Source: Verrucomicrobiota bacterium
GTDB lineage: Bacteria > Verrucomicrobiota > Verrucomicrobiia > Verrucomicrobiales > DEV007
DNA length: 64,000 nt
Assembly: GCA_030625775.1 (NCBI GenBank)
Contig: DAOUQC010000001.1
Location: 62,001-126,000, forward strand
Direction: 5' to 3'
The notes below the pieces were generated by a model. The model searched no databases, had not been told where the DNA came from, and saw nothing but the letters and a program-made list of their open reading frames with translations. Positions 46,320 through 55,372 of this stretch are shown here, in pieces. Within the stretch, counting starts at the first letter, position 1. The number at the start of each line of letters is the position of its first letter. The position numbers were made by a program, and so were the translations under genes.

Positions 46320-48473
46320 ATGAAAACAACAGCACGCTCGGAAGCAGTGTCAAATATCGCCAGTCGATCTGCGACAGAAAGTACCGTCAACTTCTCAGAG
46401 GAGTCTCCAGAAAGCATTTTTGGGGCCAATACCTTCGGTTTGACAGCAATGGAGAAGGCCCTCAGTTCTGAGACCTTTAAATCGATCAAAGAGACTATCG
46501 AGGAAGGAGTTAAACTCGATGAGTCAATTGCCGATGAAGTCGCAGAAGCGATGAAAAACTGGGCGATGGAAAAAGGGGCGACTCATTTCACCCATGTTTT
46601 TTACCCATTAACCGGATTCACGGCGGAAAAGCATGACAGCTTTTATGATCCGTCTCCAGATGGCACGGCAGCGATCTCCAATTTCAAAGGAAAAACTTTG
46701 ATTCAGGGAGAGCCCGACGCTTCCTCTTTTCCCCATGGGGGAATTCGTGCGACCCACACTGCCCGAGGTTACACGGCGTGGGATGTGACCAGTCCGGCCT
46801 ACATCGTTGAAAATCCGAATGGAACAACACTGAATATACCGACTTCCTTTGTCTCCTGGACTGGTGAGGCTCTCGACAAAAAGACGCCAGTGCTCAAATC
46901 CATGCAAGCCCTGGATAAACACGCCCGCCGGATTCTCGAATTGTTTGGTCATGAAAAAATTGCAAAAATCTCCGCAAGTGCTGGCCCGGAACAGGAGTAT
47001 TTCCTGATCGACAAAATGCTCGCTTTCGGCCGTCCTGATTTGTTGGCTGCCGGACGTACGGTTTTTGGTGCGGCTCCCCCAAAAGGGCAGGAGTTTGACG
47101 ATCATTATTTCGGTGTGATTCCGGATCGTGTTATGGCCTTCATGTATGACGTGGACCGTGAGCTTTTCAAACTGGGTATCCCATCGAAGACTCGTCACAA
47201 CGAAGTGGCTCCGGGGCAGTATGAAATTGCACCGGTTTTTGAATCCGCCAATGTGGGCTCAGATCACCAGCAGCTTATCATGACGACCCTTAAAAAGGTT
47301 GCGGATAAACACGGGCTGCTGTGTCTTTTACACGAGAAACCTTTTGCGGGTCTCAATGGTTCCGGCAAACACGTCAACTGGTCGATGGGGAATTCCACCC
47401 AGAAAAACCTGATGGATCCCGGTGACACGCCGCACGAAAATGCCCAGTTTCTAGTATTTGCCGGAGCGGTGATTCGCGCTGTCAGTCTCTATGCTCCTCT
47501 GCTTCGCGCCGTAGTGGCTTCTGCGGGGAATGATCATCGTCTCGGGGCCAATGAAGCGCCTCCGGCGATTATCTCCATTTTCCTGGGTGAGCAGTTGGCG
47601 GATGTGTTCGAGCAAATCAAAGGAGGGGGCGCAACCAACTCCAAACAAAGAGGGGTACTCAATATCGGTGTCGATATTCTGCCTGATCTTCCTAAGGATG
47701 CAGGTGACCGTAACCGGACTTCACCTTTTGCTTTCACGGGCAACCGTTTTGAGTTCCGTGCGGTTGGATCGAATCAATCGATCTCCGGACCATTGGTGGC
47801 TATGAATACGATCGTGGCGGAGTCACTCGACTTCATCGCATCCCAGCTTGAAGGAGCAGAGGATTTGAATGCAGCAATCCAGAAGGTGTTGCAGGGAATC
47901 ATGGAAAAACATGGCAACATTATCTTCAATGGTGATGGTTATTCCAGCGAGTGGCATGAGGAAGCAGAAAAACGCGGTTTGCCAAATCTGAAAACCACGC
48001 CTGATGCCCTGCCGGTTTTGACCAGTAAGGAAGTGGTGGAGCTGTTTGAGAAATACGATGTGCTGAGCCTTCAGGAATTGCACAGCCGTCGGGAAGTTTA
48101 CAGTGAGCAGTACTGTGCGCACGTGAATGTCGAGGCGAATCTGGTGACAGAAATGGCAAAAACAATGATCTATCCGGCATCAGTTCGATATCTGAATGAG
48201 CTGGTCGGTACGGCTGCTAAAATGAAAGAGATTGGCATGGCGGCTGATCTTACCAGTGCATCCGCATTGGCTGGATTGGTTTCCGATCTGGAAGATTCAA
48301 TTGTAGTTTTGGAAAAAGCGCATGCAGCAGCAGGAGAAGATCCGAAAGACTGGGCAACGAAGGTATTGCCAGCGATGCTGAAAGTGCGTGCGGTTGTCGA
48401 CAATCTTGAAACCGTTGTTGCGGATGATTTGTGGCCCTTGCCAACTTATCAGGAACTTTTGTTCCTTCGATAA
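46320..48473 (+). CDS. glnN: Glutamine synthetase type III
   Basis: 717 residues, the length of GSIII and much longer than GSI (about 470). Features are the [16 protein letters not shown] substrate strand ([14 protein letters not shown]), [40 protein letters not shown] and [20 protein letters not shown], which are GSIII motifs. It makes glutamine from glutamate and ammonia with ATP as a dodecamer. GSIII is found mostly in Bacteroidetes, cyanobacteria, Verrucomicrobia and a few others. A sigma-54-like promoter upstream suggests nitrogen control, and a terminator follows. Confidence 0.96.
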   Translation: MKTTARSEAVSNIASRSATESTVNFSEESPESIFGANTFGLTAMEKALSSETFKSIKETIEEGVKLDESIADEVAEAMKNWAMEKGATHFTHVFYPLTGFTAEKHDSFYDPSPDGTAAISNFKGKTLIQGEPDASSFPHGGIRATHTARGYTAWDVTSPAYIVENPNGTTLNIPTSFVSWTGEALDKKTPVLKSMQALDKHARRILELFGHEKIAKISASAGPEQEYFLIDKMLAFGRPDLLAAGRTVFGAAPPKGQEFDDHYFGVIPDRVMAFMYDVDRELFKLGIPSKTRHNEVAPGQYEIAPVFESANVGSDHQQLIMTTLKKVADKHGLLCLLHEKPFAGLNGSGKHVNWSMGNSTQKNLMDPGDTPHENAQFLVFAGAVIRAVSLYAPLLRAVVASAGNDHRLGANEAPPAIISIFLGEQLADVFEQIKGGGATNSKQRGVLNIGVDILPDLPKDAGDRNRTSPFAFTGNRFEFRAVGSNQSISGPLVAMNTIVAESLDFIASQLEGAEDLNAAIQKVLQGIMEKHGNIIFNGDGYSSEWHEEAEKRGLPNLKTTPDALPVLTSKEVVELFEKYDVLSLQELHSRREVYSEQYCAHVNVEANLVTEMAKTMIYPASVRYLNELVGTAAKMKEIGMAADLTSASALAGLVSDLEDSIVVLEKAHAAAGEDPKDWATKVLPAMLKVRAVVDNLETVVADDLWPLPTYQELLFLR

Positions 48474-48507
48474 GGAAAGAATCAATTGTTCATTAGAACG
48501 AATGAAG

Positions 48508-48538
48508 AACTCCAGGCCGAAAGGTCTGGAGTTTTTTT
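48508..48538 (+). terminator. Rho-independent terminator of glnN
   Basis: AACTCCAGGCC (48508-48518) pairs with GGTCTGGAGTT (48523-48533) around a GAAA tetraloop, followed by a run of T to 48538. It lies 35 bases after the glnN stop. Confidence 0.88.
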
Positions 48539-48593
48539 GTAAGTATTTACGGGGTCGCACTAATGAGGGATGGGGGTATATTGGCCTAAAGCC

Positions 48594-49091
48594 ATGTTTG
48601 CGCGTTTACTTATTTTATTTGTCACCATACCGGTGGTGGAGCTGTTTCTTTTCATGACGATTGGATCCCGTATTGGGATTGTGCCTACATTCGGGATTAT
48701 CCTGATCACGGGTGTTCTGGGGGCCTGGTTGACAAAGCTGCAGGGGATGCGAACGCTCGCTCGCTACCAGCAGGCGGTCAGTGAAGGGCGTTTGCCTCAC
48801 GAAGAGGTCATGGACGGGTTGTTGATTCTGGTGGCGGGGGCGGTTTTGCTGACACCGGGTTTTCTCACGGATGCGGTGGGTTTTTCATTGCTGGTTCCGG
48901 GAGTCCGTGCAGTGGTGAAAAAATGGCTGGGGCACTATTTGAAGGGAAAAATTCAAGTGGCGGGGAGTGGGATGGGAGTCGGGCCGGGTCAGGTTGAAGT
49001 CGAGATTTCCGGAGCCGGGAGCAATCGTTCCCCGGATGATGTGATCATTGAAGCGGAGGTGATCGAGGAATCGCCCAAAGAGGATGGCTGA
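48594..49091 (+). CDS. fxsA: FxsA-family membrane protein
   Basis: 165 residues from ATG 48594 (MFARLLILFVTIPVVELFLF); an in-frame ATG at 48570 would add eight residues. It has the FxsA pattern: hydrophobic N-terminus with PxxE, TKLQGMRTLARYQQAVSEGRLP, and a DGLLILVAGAVLLTPGFLTDAVGF membrane region, followed by an acidic cytoplasmic tail (DVIIEAEVIEESPKE). In Escherichia coli FxsA counteracts F-plasmid exclusion of phage T7; the general function is unknown. It lies downstream of glnN beyond a terminator. Confidence 0.85.
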   Translation: MFARLLILFVTIPVVELFLFMTIGSRIGIVPTFGIILITGVLGAWLTKLQGMRTLARYQQAVSEGRLPHEEVMDGLLILVAGAVLLTPGFLTDAVGFSLLVPGVRAVVKKWLGHYLKGKIQVAGSGMGVGPGQVEVEISGAGSNRSPDDVIIEAEVIEESPKEDG

Positions 49092-49100
49092 GTAAGGTAA

Positions 49101-49124
49101 GTAGAACGAAGTTCCAACTTCGTT
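49101..49124. repeat. Palindromic unit with GTAGAAC tail after fxsA
   Basis: GTAGAAC (49101-49107) begins a perfect 9-bp inverted repeat AACGAAGTT-CC-AACTTCGTT (49105-49124). The tail is the inverted form of the GTTCTAC tail at 4809-4815 and 22562-22568. It starts nine bases after the fxsA stop, on the far side of the gene from any terminator. Confidence 0.55.
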
Positions 49125-49231
49125 TTATATGCACTTGGATGCAGGGGGTAAAAGAGCTTGTGAAAGGACTTTGATTGCCCTAGAAAAGTAGCTGTCTGAG
49201 TATAAATGTTTTCAACCCTGCTACTGAAAAA

Positions 49232-50245
49232 ATGTCTGATTCCAAACTAACGCCCGATCATATTCTCCAAACCGGCACGGCTTTTTGGGCTTCCAAGGCT
49301 CTCCTGAGTGCAGTGGAAATTGAGCTGTTTACGGAACTGGCAAAACATCCGGAAGATCTGGATGCCTTGAAAGCTCGTCTAGGATTGCACGAAAGGGGTG
49401 CATGTGATTTTTTGGATGCCCTGGTGGCTCTCGGTTTTCTTAAGCGTAAAGAGGGGGTCTATTTCAACACTCCGGAGTGCGAACTGTTTTTGGATAAAAA
49501 CAAAGCGTCTTACATTGGTGGAATATTGGAGATGGCCAACCACCGTCTATATCCTACCTGGTCGCATCTGACGACAGCCTTGAAAACGGGGCAGCCACAG
49601 AGTGAAGAAAAAGACGGTGAGGATTTGTTTGTCGAGCTGTATGCCGCCCCGGCAAAACTGAAAGAATTTCTGGCTGCGATGACGGGGGTGAGTCGTGGTG
49701 CCAATATGACGATGGCGCAGCAACTTCCCTGGTCGGAGTGTACCATTTTTGCTGATATTGGAACAGCTCAGGGAGATTTGGCAGTGCAGATTGCAAAAGC
49801 ACAGCCTCATTTGAAGGGAGTCGGCTTTGACTTGCCGCAGGTGGCTCCGGTTTTTGAAGATTATGTGGACGCCAACGGGGTTTCTGAACAGCTGTCTTTT
49901 GTAGGAGGAGATTTTTTCAAGGATGATCTACCCAAAGTAGATGTGATTTTGATGGGACACATCCTGCATGATTGGGATATGACCGAGAAGCAGGTATTGA
50001 TTCAAAAGGCTTGGCAAGCACTGCCAGCGGGTGGGCTTTTTGTTGTTTACGATTCCCTGATCGATGATGACCGCAGCGAGAACGCCTTTGGTTTGCTGAT
50101 GAGCTTGAACATGCTCGTCGAAACACCTGGTGGTTTTGACTACACGGGAGCCGATTGCATGGAGTGGATGAAAGCTGCGGGTTTCAAGGAGACGAGGGTT
50201 GAACATCTGGTTGGTCCCGATTCCATGGTGGTGGGAACGAAGTGA
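49232..50245 (+). CDS. SAM-dependent O-methyltransferase (family 2, winged-helix dimerisation domain)
   Basis: 337 residues. Residues about 10-100 are the winged-helix dimerisation domain ([45 protein letters not shown]). The C-terminal Rossmann domain has [21 protein letters not shown] for SAM binding, [12 protein letters not shown], and the catalytic-type [13 protein letters not shown] (His in the LHDW motif). This family methylates hydroxyl groups of aromatic or polyketide compounds, or isoprenoid quinone relatives; the substrate is unknown. It stands alone. Confidence 0.88.
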   Translation: MSDSKLTPDHILQTGTAFWASKALLSAVEIELFTELAKHPEDLDALKARLGLHERGACDFLDALVALGFLKRKEGVYFNTPECELFLDKNKASYIGGILEMANHRLYPTWSHLTTALKTGQPQSEEKDGEDLFVELYAAPAKLKEFLAAMTGVSRGANMTMAQQLPWSECTIFADIGTAQGDLAVQIAKAQPHLKGVGFDLPQVAPVFEDYVDANGVSEQLSFVGGDFFKDDLPKVDVILMGHILHDWDMTEKQVLIQKAWQALPAGGLFVVYDSLIDDDRSENAFGLLMSLNMLVETPGGFDYTGADCMEWMKAAGFKETRVEHLVGPDSMVVGTK

Positions 50246-50251
50246 GTTGCT

Positions 50252-51604
50252 CTAAGGCAATTCCTTCAACCGGATGCGCCGGTATTCCATTTGTCCACGA
50301 TCACCTTCCAACCCAATCGGGCCGGTGGCGGGGACTTTGAGAGAAGCTTCGAGTACCTCGCCGTTGCAGGTGCAGTGAGCCAGGCCGTTTTTCACGGTGA
50401 TGATCACCTCGTTCCAATCCTGGGCTTTGTAGTTTTTCAGATCTTTATAGGGGCCTGCGAGGGGGAAGTCACGGCATTGCAGTTGGGGTTTGCGGATGAA
50501 GATGCCACTGTCGGCATTCGGTGTTGCACGGAATTCAAGTTTGAGAATGAAATTCCCGGGGAACTCCCGGGTTGTCCATAGCTGCTGGATGCGCCGACCT
50601 TCGGCAGGGGTAGTCACAATGAGGCGACCTTTTTTTGCCACATAGCGCCCATCGCTGCTAGTGGTTTTGCCATCAAAATGAATAGCTTCTTTCACGATTG
50701 ATTTGGTGGGGCGATTTGGATTTGGCTTTTTAGGCTTTTTGATTGGGGTTGTTGCATGGAAACCCCAACCGGTCAGATCTTTACCGTTGAAAAGAGAGGT
50801 GAATCCAGGTTCCGGAGTGAAATCATCCGCTTGGGTTTCCAGAAAATCATAGGTTGCGAGAATTGGCCGCAGGGCAGCTGCCCACCTGGCATAGCCCTTT
50901 TTATTGGGGTGCAAAAGGTCGGGAAATTCTTCTTTTTTTGCATCACCGTTTGCATTGGCAAACAGGGCCCAGGTATCAAGCAGAGTGATCTGCGGATCTC
51001 CCTTGATTGCAGCGGCGTAGAGTTGGTTGATTTTCTTGATCTGAGCAGTAGGCCGTTTTTTAGTTTCTGAACTGGGGAAAACATTGCAGAGAATGATCGG
51101 CATTTTTGCATTGTGTTTTTTTAATGCCGCCAGGATAAGCTTCAAGTTGCCCGTGATGATTTCCGGGGAGGCAGCTTCCTCCAGATCATTGGTGCCAATC
51201 AAAATGACTACTCCGGAAGGGTTGAGGGAGATGACGTCTTCCTCAAGTCGGAGAAGGACTCCGCGGGTCGTGTCGCCACTGATGCCGCGGTTGGCGACTT
51301 TGACGTCATCAAAACTACCACCCATATCAGCGTTCCATCCCTGGGTGATGGAATCACCCAGGAATACCAGGGCATTCTGATCTTGTTGAATCTGTTGGGC
51401 CCACATTTGTCTGCGTTTCACCCACAGGTTCTTGAACCAATCATATCGCCGGATGGGGCCGGCCCCTGGCAGTCCTTCATCGCTAGCAGGGATTTGGAAA
51501 TGAGTGGCTGAGGGCTGGTCTTTGGCCAAAAGGGGAGAAGCGGGCCAGGAAGGATTGAATAGAGTTAAAACCAGAAGGAGAAGGGTGAGGGTACGGTTAT
51601 TCAT
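50252..51604 (-). CDS. Secreted SGNH hydrolase fused to a 3-keto-disaccharide hydrolase (DUF1080) domain
   Basis: 450 residues with a signal peptide (about 1-28). Residues about 75-255 are an SGNH domain in normal order: FLGDSITQGWN, ANRGISGDTTRG, IGTNDLEE and DLLHPNKKGY. Residues about 265-450 are the DUF1080/LamG-like fold (FTSLFNGKDLTGWGFHA, GRLIVTTPA, NFILKLEFRATPNADSGIFIR, YKDLKNYKAQDWNEVII, MEYRRIRLKEL). It is an exported protein acting on esterified carbohydrate, a combination common in Planctomycetes and Verrucomicrobia. It provides a useful in-genome contrast to the permuted SGNH protein. Confidence 0.9.
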   Translation of the reverse strand: MNNRTLTLLLLVLTLFNPSWPASPLLAKDQPSATHFQIPASDEGLPGAGPIRRYDWFKNLWVKRRQMWAQQIQQDQNALVFLGDSITQGWNADMGGSFDDVKVANRGISGDTTRGVLLRLEEDVISLNPSGVVILIGTNDLEEAASPEIITGNLKLILAALKKHNAKMPIILCNVFPSSETKKRPTAQIKKINQLYAAAIKGDPQITLLDTWALFANANGDAKKEEFPDLLHPNKKGYARWAAALRPILATYDFLETQADDFTPEPGFTSLFNGKDLTGWGFHATTPIKKPKKPNPNRPTKSIVKEAIHFDGKTTSSDGRYVAKKGRLIVTTPAEGRRIQQLWTTREFPGNFILKLEFRATPNADSGIFIRKPQLQCRDFPLAGPYKDLKNYKAQDWNEVIITVKNGLAHCTCNGEVLEASLKVPATGPIGLEGDRGQMEYRRIRLKELP

Positions 51605-51665
51605 GGAAGTGATTTTAAAACAGTCTGAAACCAGCAGGGATGAGGTGCTGTTATTGGGGGAGAGG

Positions 51666-52229
51666 TTAATGGAGGGAGGGTCTTTTTCCCTTTTGGGTAG
51701 CTTCGAGCATTTCTTCGATCATGCTGTTCACGGGCAGTCCGGAAATCCGGTAGCCTTCATCTTCGGTCAGCAAATCGTAGGAGCGCTCTACACCATCAAA
51801 AGGTTCGATGGATTTTACTGTTTGTTCGTTGATCAGGTCACCCAATTTTACATCCTTGCCGCGAATGCCATCGATGCGATGCATGTCGCAAAGGCGGACA
51901 ACAGAACCGTTTTCAAACTCAATACGAAGAAAGCGTTTTACCGTGGGATCTTCAGCATAACCATGAATTTGCAAAACCTGAACCGGTAGCCCTTTAAAAC
52001 CAATGACCTTGTCTCCCGGGCGGATCAATTCGATGGTTCGCGGGCCGTGGGGGGTGTCGATGGGAGTCTGCTCGGGGATGCAGAGGAACATGAGTTTGAT
52101 TGGAGCCAGCTTTATCGCCAGGGGGATGATCGAGCCGATGGTCTGGCCGATCAAACTGCATCCGCTTAAGCCAAACAAAGCGGCGGGAAGGATGAGGAGT
52201 TGCAGTGCCAGGATCCTGATATTGATCAT
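51666..52229 (-). CDS. Lipoprotein consisting of a Hint (hedgehog/intein) domain
   Basis: 187 residues. A lipoprotein signal ends LFGLSGC (lipid-modified Cys about C24). From about C50 (FLCIPEQTPIDTPHGPRTIELIRPGDKVIGF) the Hint pattern follows: a splice-site-like Cys, a threonine-containing strand, GD, then VRLCDMHRIDG in place of the usual TxxH block, and a final strand (RSYDLLTEDEGYRISGLPVNSM). A C-terminal His-Asn pair is absent, so full protein splicing is unlikely; cleavage at the Cys remains possible, or the fold is purely structural. There is no attached extein or toxin-like domain. Confidence 0.65.
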   Translation of the reverse strand: MINIRILALQLLILPAALFGLSGCSLIGQTIGSIIPLAIKLAPIKLMFLCIPEQTPIDTPHGPRTIELIRPGDKVIGFKGLPVQVLQIHGYAEDPTVKRFLRIEFENGSVVRLCDMHRIDGIRGKDVKLGDLINEQTVKSIEPFDGVERSYDLLTEDEGYRISGLPVNSMIEEMLEATQKGKRPSLH

Positions 52230-52316
52230 AATGTTGGTGATCGTATTTGGTTGAAAGGTTGGAAAGTAATCCAGAGCTAAAACGCCAAGCTAAGTCCTGC
52301 CAAGCTTTCTTTTTGC

Positions 52317-52841
52317 TTAGTTTAGATTTTGTTTAGAGATAAGACTCTCAGCCTGGGCAAAATCCAAGTCCAAATTCCATTCTGCCCGCTTGGTTGCCTG
52401 GGTGAGTAATTGGCAAAACGAGTGCAGCAGTTGATCATCCAAATGGAAGTCCAGCCCCGAGCCTTCCAAGGGATACATTGAGAGCAATTGTCCTCCCTGG
52501 GGGCCCTTTTTCAGAGTGAGTTTTCCAACAAGAATTGGCTTTTTGCCCAGGGGGTAGCTGTGACTTTTCTCAAAGGGCGTTTTAAAATCTGCCTTGGAAA
52601 CCGCCTGCTGGTGTTTGAGCGTCATCGATGCGGCTTGAGTGGATTCACTCTTCTGTTTTTCTTCGTCTGACAAATTGTTTTGCAGGATTTCCAACAGTGC
52701 ATTCCAGAGCAGGCGAACGTAGCGCCGGGTCAGGGAAAAGCGGTATTCGTTCAACTGCCTGCCGGCTGAGGTGCTCAGCCGGAACAGCAAACGATCCTGG
52801 TTCGGGTTGTAGGAAAGCTGAAGCTGTCTGATTTGGCCCAT
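52317..52841 (-). CDS. Hypothetical protein
   Basis: 174 residues without signal or membrane segments. It starts MGQIRQLQLSYNPNQDRLLFRLSTS and is rich in Gln, Ser and Leu with basic patches (KPILVGKLTLKKGPQGG). The order of strands and helices (QLQLSYNPNQDRLLFRLSTS, EYRFSLTRRYVRLLWNALL, FHLDDQLLHSFCQLLTQATKRAEW) suggests a small cytoplasmic alpha/beta protein. I do not recognise the family. Confidence 0.6.
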   Translation of the reverse strand: MGQIRQLQLSYNPNQDRLLFRLSTSAGRQLNEYRFSLTRRYVRLLWNALLEILQNNLSDEEKQKSESTQAASMTLKHQQAVSKADFKTPFEKSHSYPLGKKPILVGKLTLKKGPQGGQLLSMYPLEGSGLDFHLDDQLLHSFCQLLTQATKRAEWNLDLDFAQAESLISKQNLN

Positions 52842-52950
52842 GAAAAAACAGAAGGTTTATTTTTGTGATTCTGTGGGGAATATACAGTTGATTACATCAT
52901 TTTACCACAGCCATTCAGTGCCGAAACGGCTTGCCGTTTTCAACTGATTT

Positions 52951-53856
52951 TTAGGGCCAGTATTGCGCAATTTTTTTGCGGAGAAAGGTGACACTGCGTT
53001 CGAGTTGTTCAATGCCGTCGACCCCGTCTTCTATGCTGACCCAACTTTCAGGATTTCGCTCGGAGCTGCCAAAGCCGGCGTCTTTGGCAATCTGAAAAAT
53101 AGCATCAAAGTCATTGAGGCCCTGGCCGATTTCCCCGTGGCATAATCGTTGTGCATAACCTTCAGCGCCAGTTTCTTCAGCTCGTAAATCCTCTAAAGTG
53201 CCTTCTTTGAGATAGCGGTCACTGGCATGCATGGTTACAACCCGGGGGGCGACACGACGCAGCAGTTCGATGGGGTCTTCTCCGATGAGATAGGTGTTGG
53301 ACGGGTCGTAGTTGACACCAAAGTTAGGATGGTCAATGCGGTCAATGATATCGCAGAAAATGTCCATCGGTTGGGCGAACTCCGGGAATTTCCAAAAGTC
53401 GTCTTTGTAGTGGTTTTCAATAATGAGAGTAACTCCATTGTCTGCGGCAAAAGGGAGGCAAGCTTTGATGCACTCCACGGTATAAATAATGCCTTCTTCA
53501 CGAGTGAGTGAGGGGCGTTTCTGGCCAGAGAGAACGCGGCAGTAGGAGCCGCCTAGAGTGGCGATCATGCGAATCCAGTTTTTCTGTTGCACGATCTGAT
53601 CAACACGAAAGCCACGATCGGGATGGGTGAAATCCGGTGAGCAGCAAAGCATAGGAACAAGTAGACCTTTGTCTTCTACTTGCTGACGGAAACCAGCCCA
53701 GTTTTTTTCTTCCTGCATTTCCAGAAAGCCGGCATACCATTCGATACCATCGATATCGAGGTGTGAGGCAATTTCAATCCATTCAGACAGTTTCATCGAC
53801 CCGTCTTTGCAGAGTGCGGTCATATAGGCTTTGGGAAAAGCGGCAAGTTTAGGCAT
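52951..53856 (-). CDS. TIM-barrel sugar phosphate isomerase/epimerase-like protein
   Basis: 301 residues with the xylose isomerase-like/AP endonuclease 2 barrel pattern: LSEWIEIASHLDIDGIEWY at the second strand, VTLIIENHYKDDF with a metal-type Glu, NFGVNYDPSNTYLIGEDPIELLRRVAPRVVTMHASD with Asp and His ligands, and LCHGEIGQGLNDFDAIF with a late Glu. These residues match the metal site of isomerases/epimerases such as the IolE/IolI group. It is the first gene of a leftward set with a dehydrogenase, SDR enzyme and decarboxylase, supporting a role in sugar or sugar-acid breakdown. Confidence 0.82.
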   Translation of the reverse strand: MPKLAAFPKAYMTALCKDGSMKLSEWIEIASHLDIDGIEWYAGFLEMQEEKNWAGFRQQVEDKGLLVPMLCCSPDFTHPDRGFRVDQIVQQKNWIRMIATLGGSYCRVLSGQKRPSLTREEGIIYTVECIKACLPFAADNGVTLIIENHYKDDFWKFPEFAQPMDIFCDIIDRIDHPNFGVNYDPSNTYLIGEDPIELLRRVAPRVVTMHASDRYLKEGTLEDLRAEETGAEGYAQRLCHGEIGQGLNDFDAIFQIAKDAGFGSSERNPESWVSIEDGVDGIEQLERSVTFLRKKIAQYWP

Positions 53857-53942
53857 GGTGAAAATAGGAAAAAGGGTAGCTTAGATCGGAAGGGCTGGAA
53901 ATATCAAGCAAGCAATCGGCTTAAACAACCGTTTGATGCTAA

Positions 53943-54725
53943 TTAGCATTTGGCCAGATTGCGGCCGATGAGGGGGTATTGTTCGATGTCGAGCACCGAC
54001 CCGGAAACCGGCCCGGCTTCATCGCTGAGAAAATACACAGCTGCCGATGCAATCTCATCCGCTTTGAAGATACGCTTGCTGGGAGCGAAAATAGCAGGCA
54101 AATCAGCGGGCCAGTCTTCAGCCATGCCTTGGTCCTGTTTGCGTTGTTTTTCGTTTTCGGTGAGGATCCAGCCGGGGTTGATCTGATTGACCCGAATCCC
54201 GTTTTCACGGTGGAGGGTATCTCCCAGGTTGCGTGATAAAGTCTGCAGGGCTCCTTTTGCCATGGAGTAGGGCAGCAGCTCGGGCTCGCCACAGTAGGCA
54301 TTGACCGAACCGATATTGACGATGTTGCCTTTGGTTTTTTCGAGGTGGGGGATGATGGCTTTGATGAGGAAAAAGGGAGCACGGGCATTGATCGACATAA
54401 AACGATCAAATTTTGCTTCATCCGTGTCGTGGATGTTGCCTGTGCCTACGATTGCTGCATTGTTGACCAAGGCATCAATTTTGCCAAAAGCATCAAGGGT
54501 GCTTTGGATAATTTTTTCCGGGGCAGAAGCTTCTGCCAGATCTTGAATAAGAATGGCTGTCTTGGTTTTTTCTGGATCGAGTTCTTTTTGGGTCTGTTCA
54601 GCTAGATCCGCTTCGAGTCCGTGGATGAGCACCCTGGCCCCTTCATTCAGGCAATATTGGGCGATGGCTTTGCCGATACCAGTGGTGGAACCGGTGACGA
54701 TGATGGCTTTGTTTTTGAGTCTCAT
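53943..54725 (-). CDS. Short-chain dehydrogenase/reductase
   Basis: 260 residues, classic SDR size. The cofactor loop is TGSTTGIGKAIAQ, with NNAAIV as the NNAG-like motif; the catalytic set is Ser in NIGSVNAYC, then Tyr and Lys in PYSMAKGAL. It should oxidise or reduce a sugar or polyol with NAD(P). The gene follows the NlpC-like gene on the - strand by 26 bases and precedes the isomerase by 86. A CCTCACCTCC-type site sits just before ATG. Confidence 0.92.
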   Translation of the reverse strand: MRLKNKAIIVTGSTTGIGKAIAQYCLNEGARVLIHGLEADLAEQTQKELDPEKTKTAILIQDLAEASAPEKIIQSTLDAFGKIDALVNNAAIVGTGNIHDTDEAKFDRFMSINARAPFFLIKAIIPHLEKTKGNIVNIGSVNAYCGEPELLPYSMAKGALQTLSRNLGDTLHRENGIRVNQINPGWILTENEKQRKQDQGMAEDWPADLPAIFAPSKRIFKADEIASAAVYFLSDEAGPVSGSVLDIEQYPLIGRNLAKC

Positions 54726-54751
54726 AGGAGGTGAGGGGAAATCAGGGAGGA

Positions 54752-55285
54752 TCAGTGTTGTTTTTTGTAGGGACGGAATATTTTGTAGGAACCTGAGATG
54801 ATATGCTTCAAGTCGATTAATTCCAAAACAACTTTTTTGACTCCATTGATGTTTTGGTGAGCCAGCTGGATTTGTGAATCTTTTACGGCGTAGATAATGG
54901 AGGTGTGTTGAGGAAATCCCAGTTGTTTCCAGCCTGTTTGATTACCGCGTTTCCACTCAAGGCGGAGAGAGTCGAATTGAATGATGTCCCCGGGGAGGAT
55001 GGGCTCTCCTTTTTTCAAGGGAAAGCCGAAGTGGTGGGGTTTGCGCCAGATGCTGCCTGAAAAATTGAGAGCCTGTTGCGCGAGGTCCCAACATTCACCG
55101 CGTCCCACCCGGGTGCCAATAGCTTGTTTGGTGAAAGTGAGAACGTCTTTGTTGGTGGCGATGAAGGGGGATTTGGTAGGCGTGGTTTTCTGGCTGGTAT
55201 CGGAAGCAAAGCCAATGCCCGGGAATGTCGACAATGTCCACAGGGTGTAGATAATTGATAAAGCAGTATTTTTTGAGGAGCTCAT
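54752..55285 (-). CDS. Exported NlpC/CHAP-like cysteine hydrolase (BBC1/AIM3-type pattern)
   Basis: 177 residues with a signal peptide (about 1-27). The core has the pattern of a papain-like/NlpC fold: Cys in GRGECWDLAQQAL (C65), then a PGDIIQFDS strand with buried Asp, His in QHTSIIY (H127), and AHQNING (H143, N145). The G-x-GECW-LA-x-x-AL form is like the BBC1/AIM3 cysteine-proteinase-fold family more than canonical NlpC. The substrate is unknown. It sits within a sugar-metabolism gene set without evident logic. Confidence 0.65.
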   Translation of the reverse strand: MSSSKNTALSIIYTLWTLSTFPGIGFASDTSQKTTPTKSPFIATNKDVLTFTKQAIGTRVGRGECWDLAQQALNFSGSIWRKPHHFGFPLKKGEPILPGDIIQFDSLRLEWKRGNQTGWKQLGFPQHTSIIYAVKDSQIQLAHQNINGVKKVVLELIDLKHIISGSYKIFRPYKKQH

Positions 55286-55372
55286 GCCAGTGGAAATGCG
55301 GGGAGTTCAAGGCTCACATTGTTGTATAGGGAACCCAATCGTACATCCATAGCAGAATAGGGGGTCGGGCTC

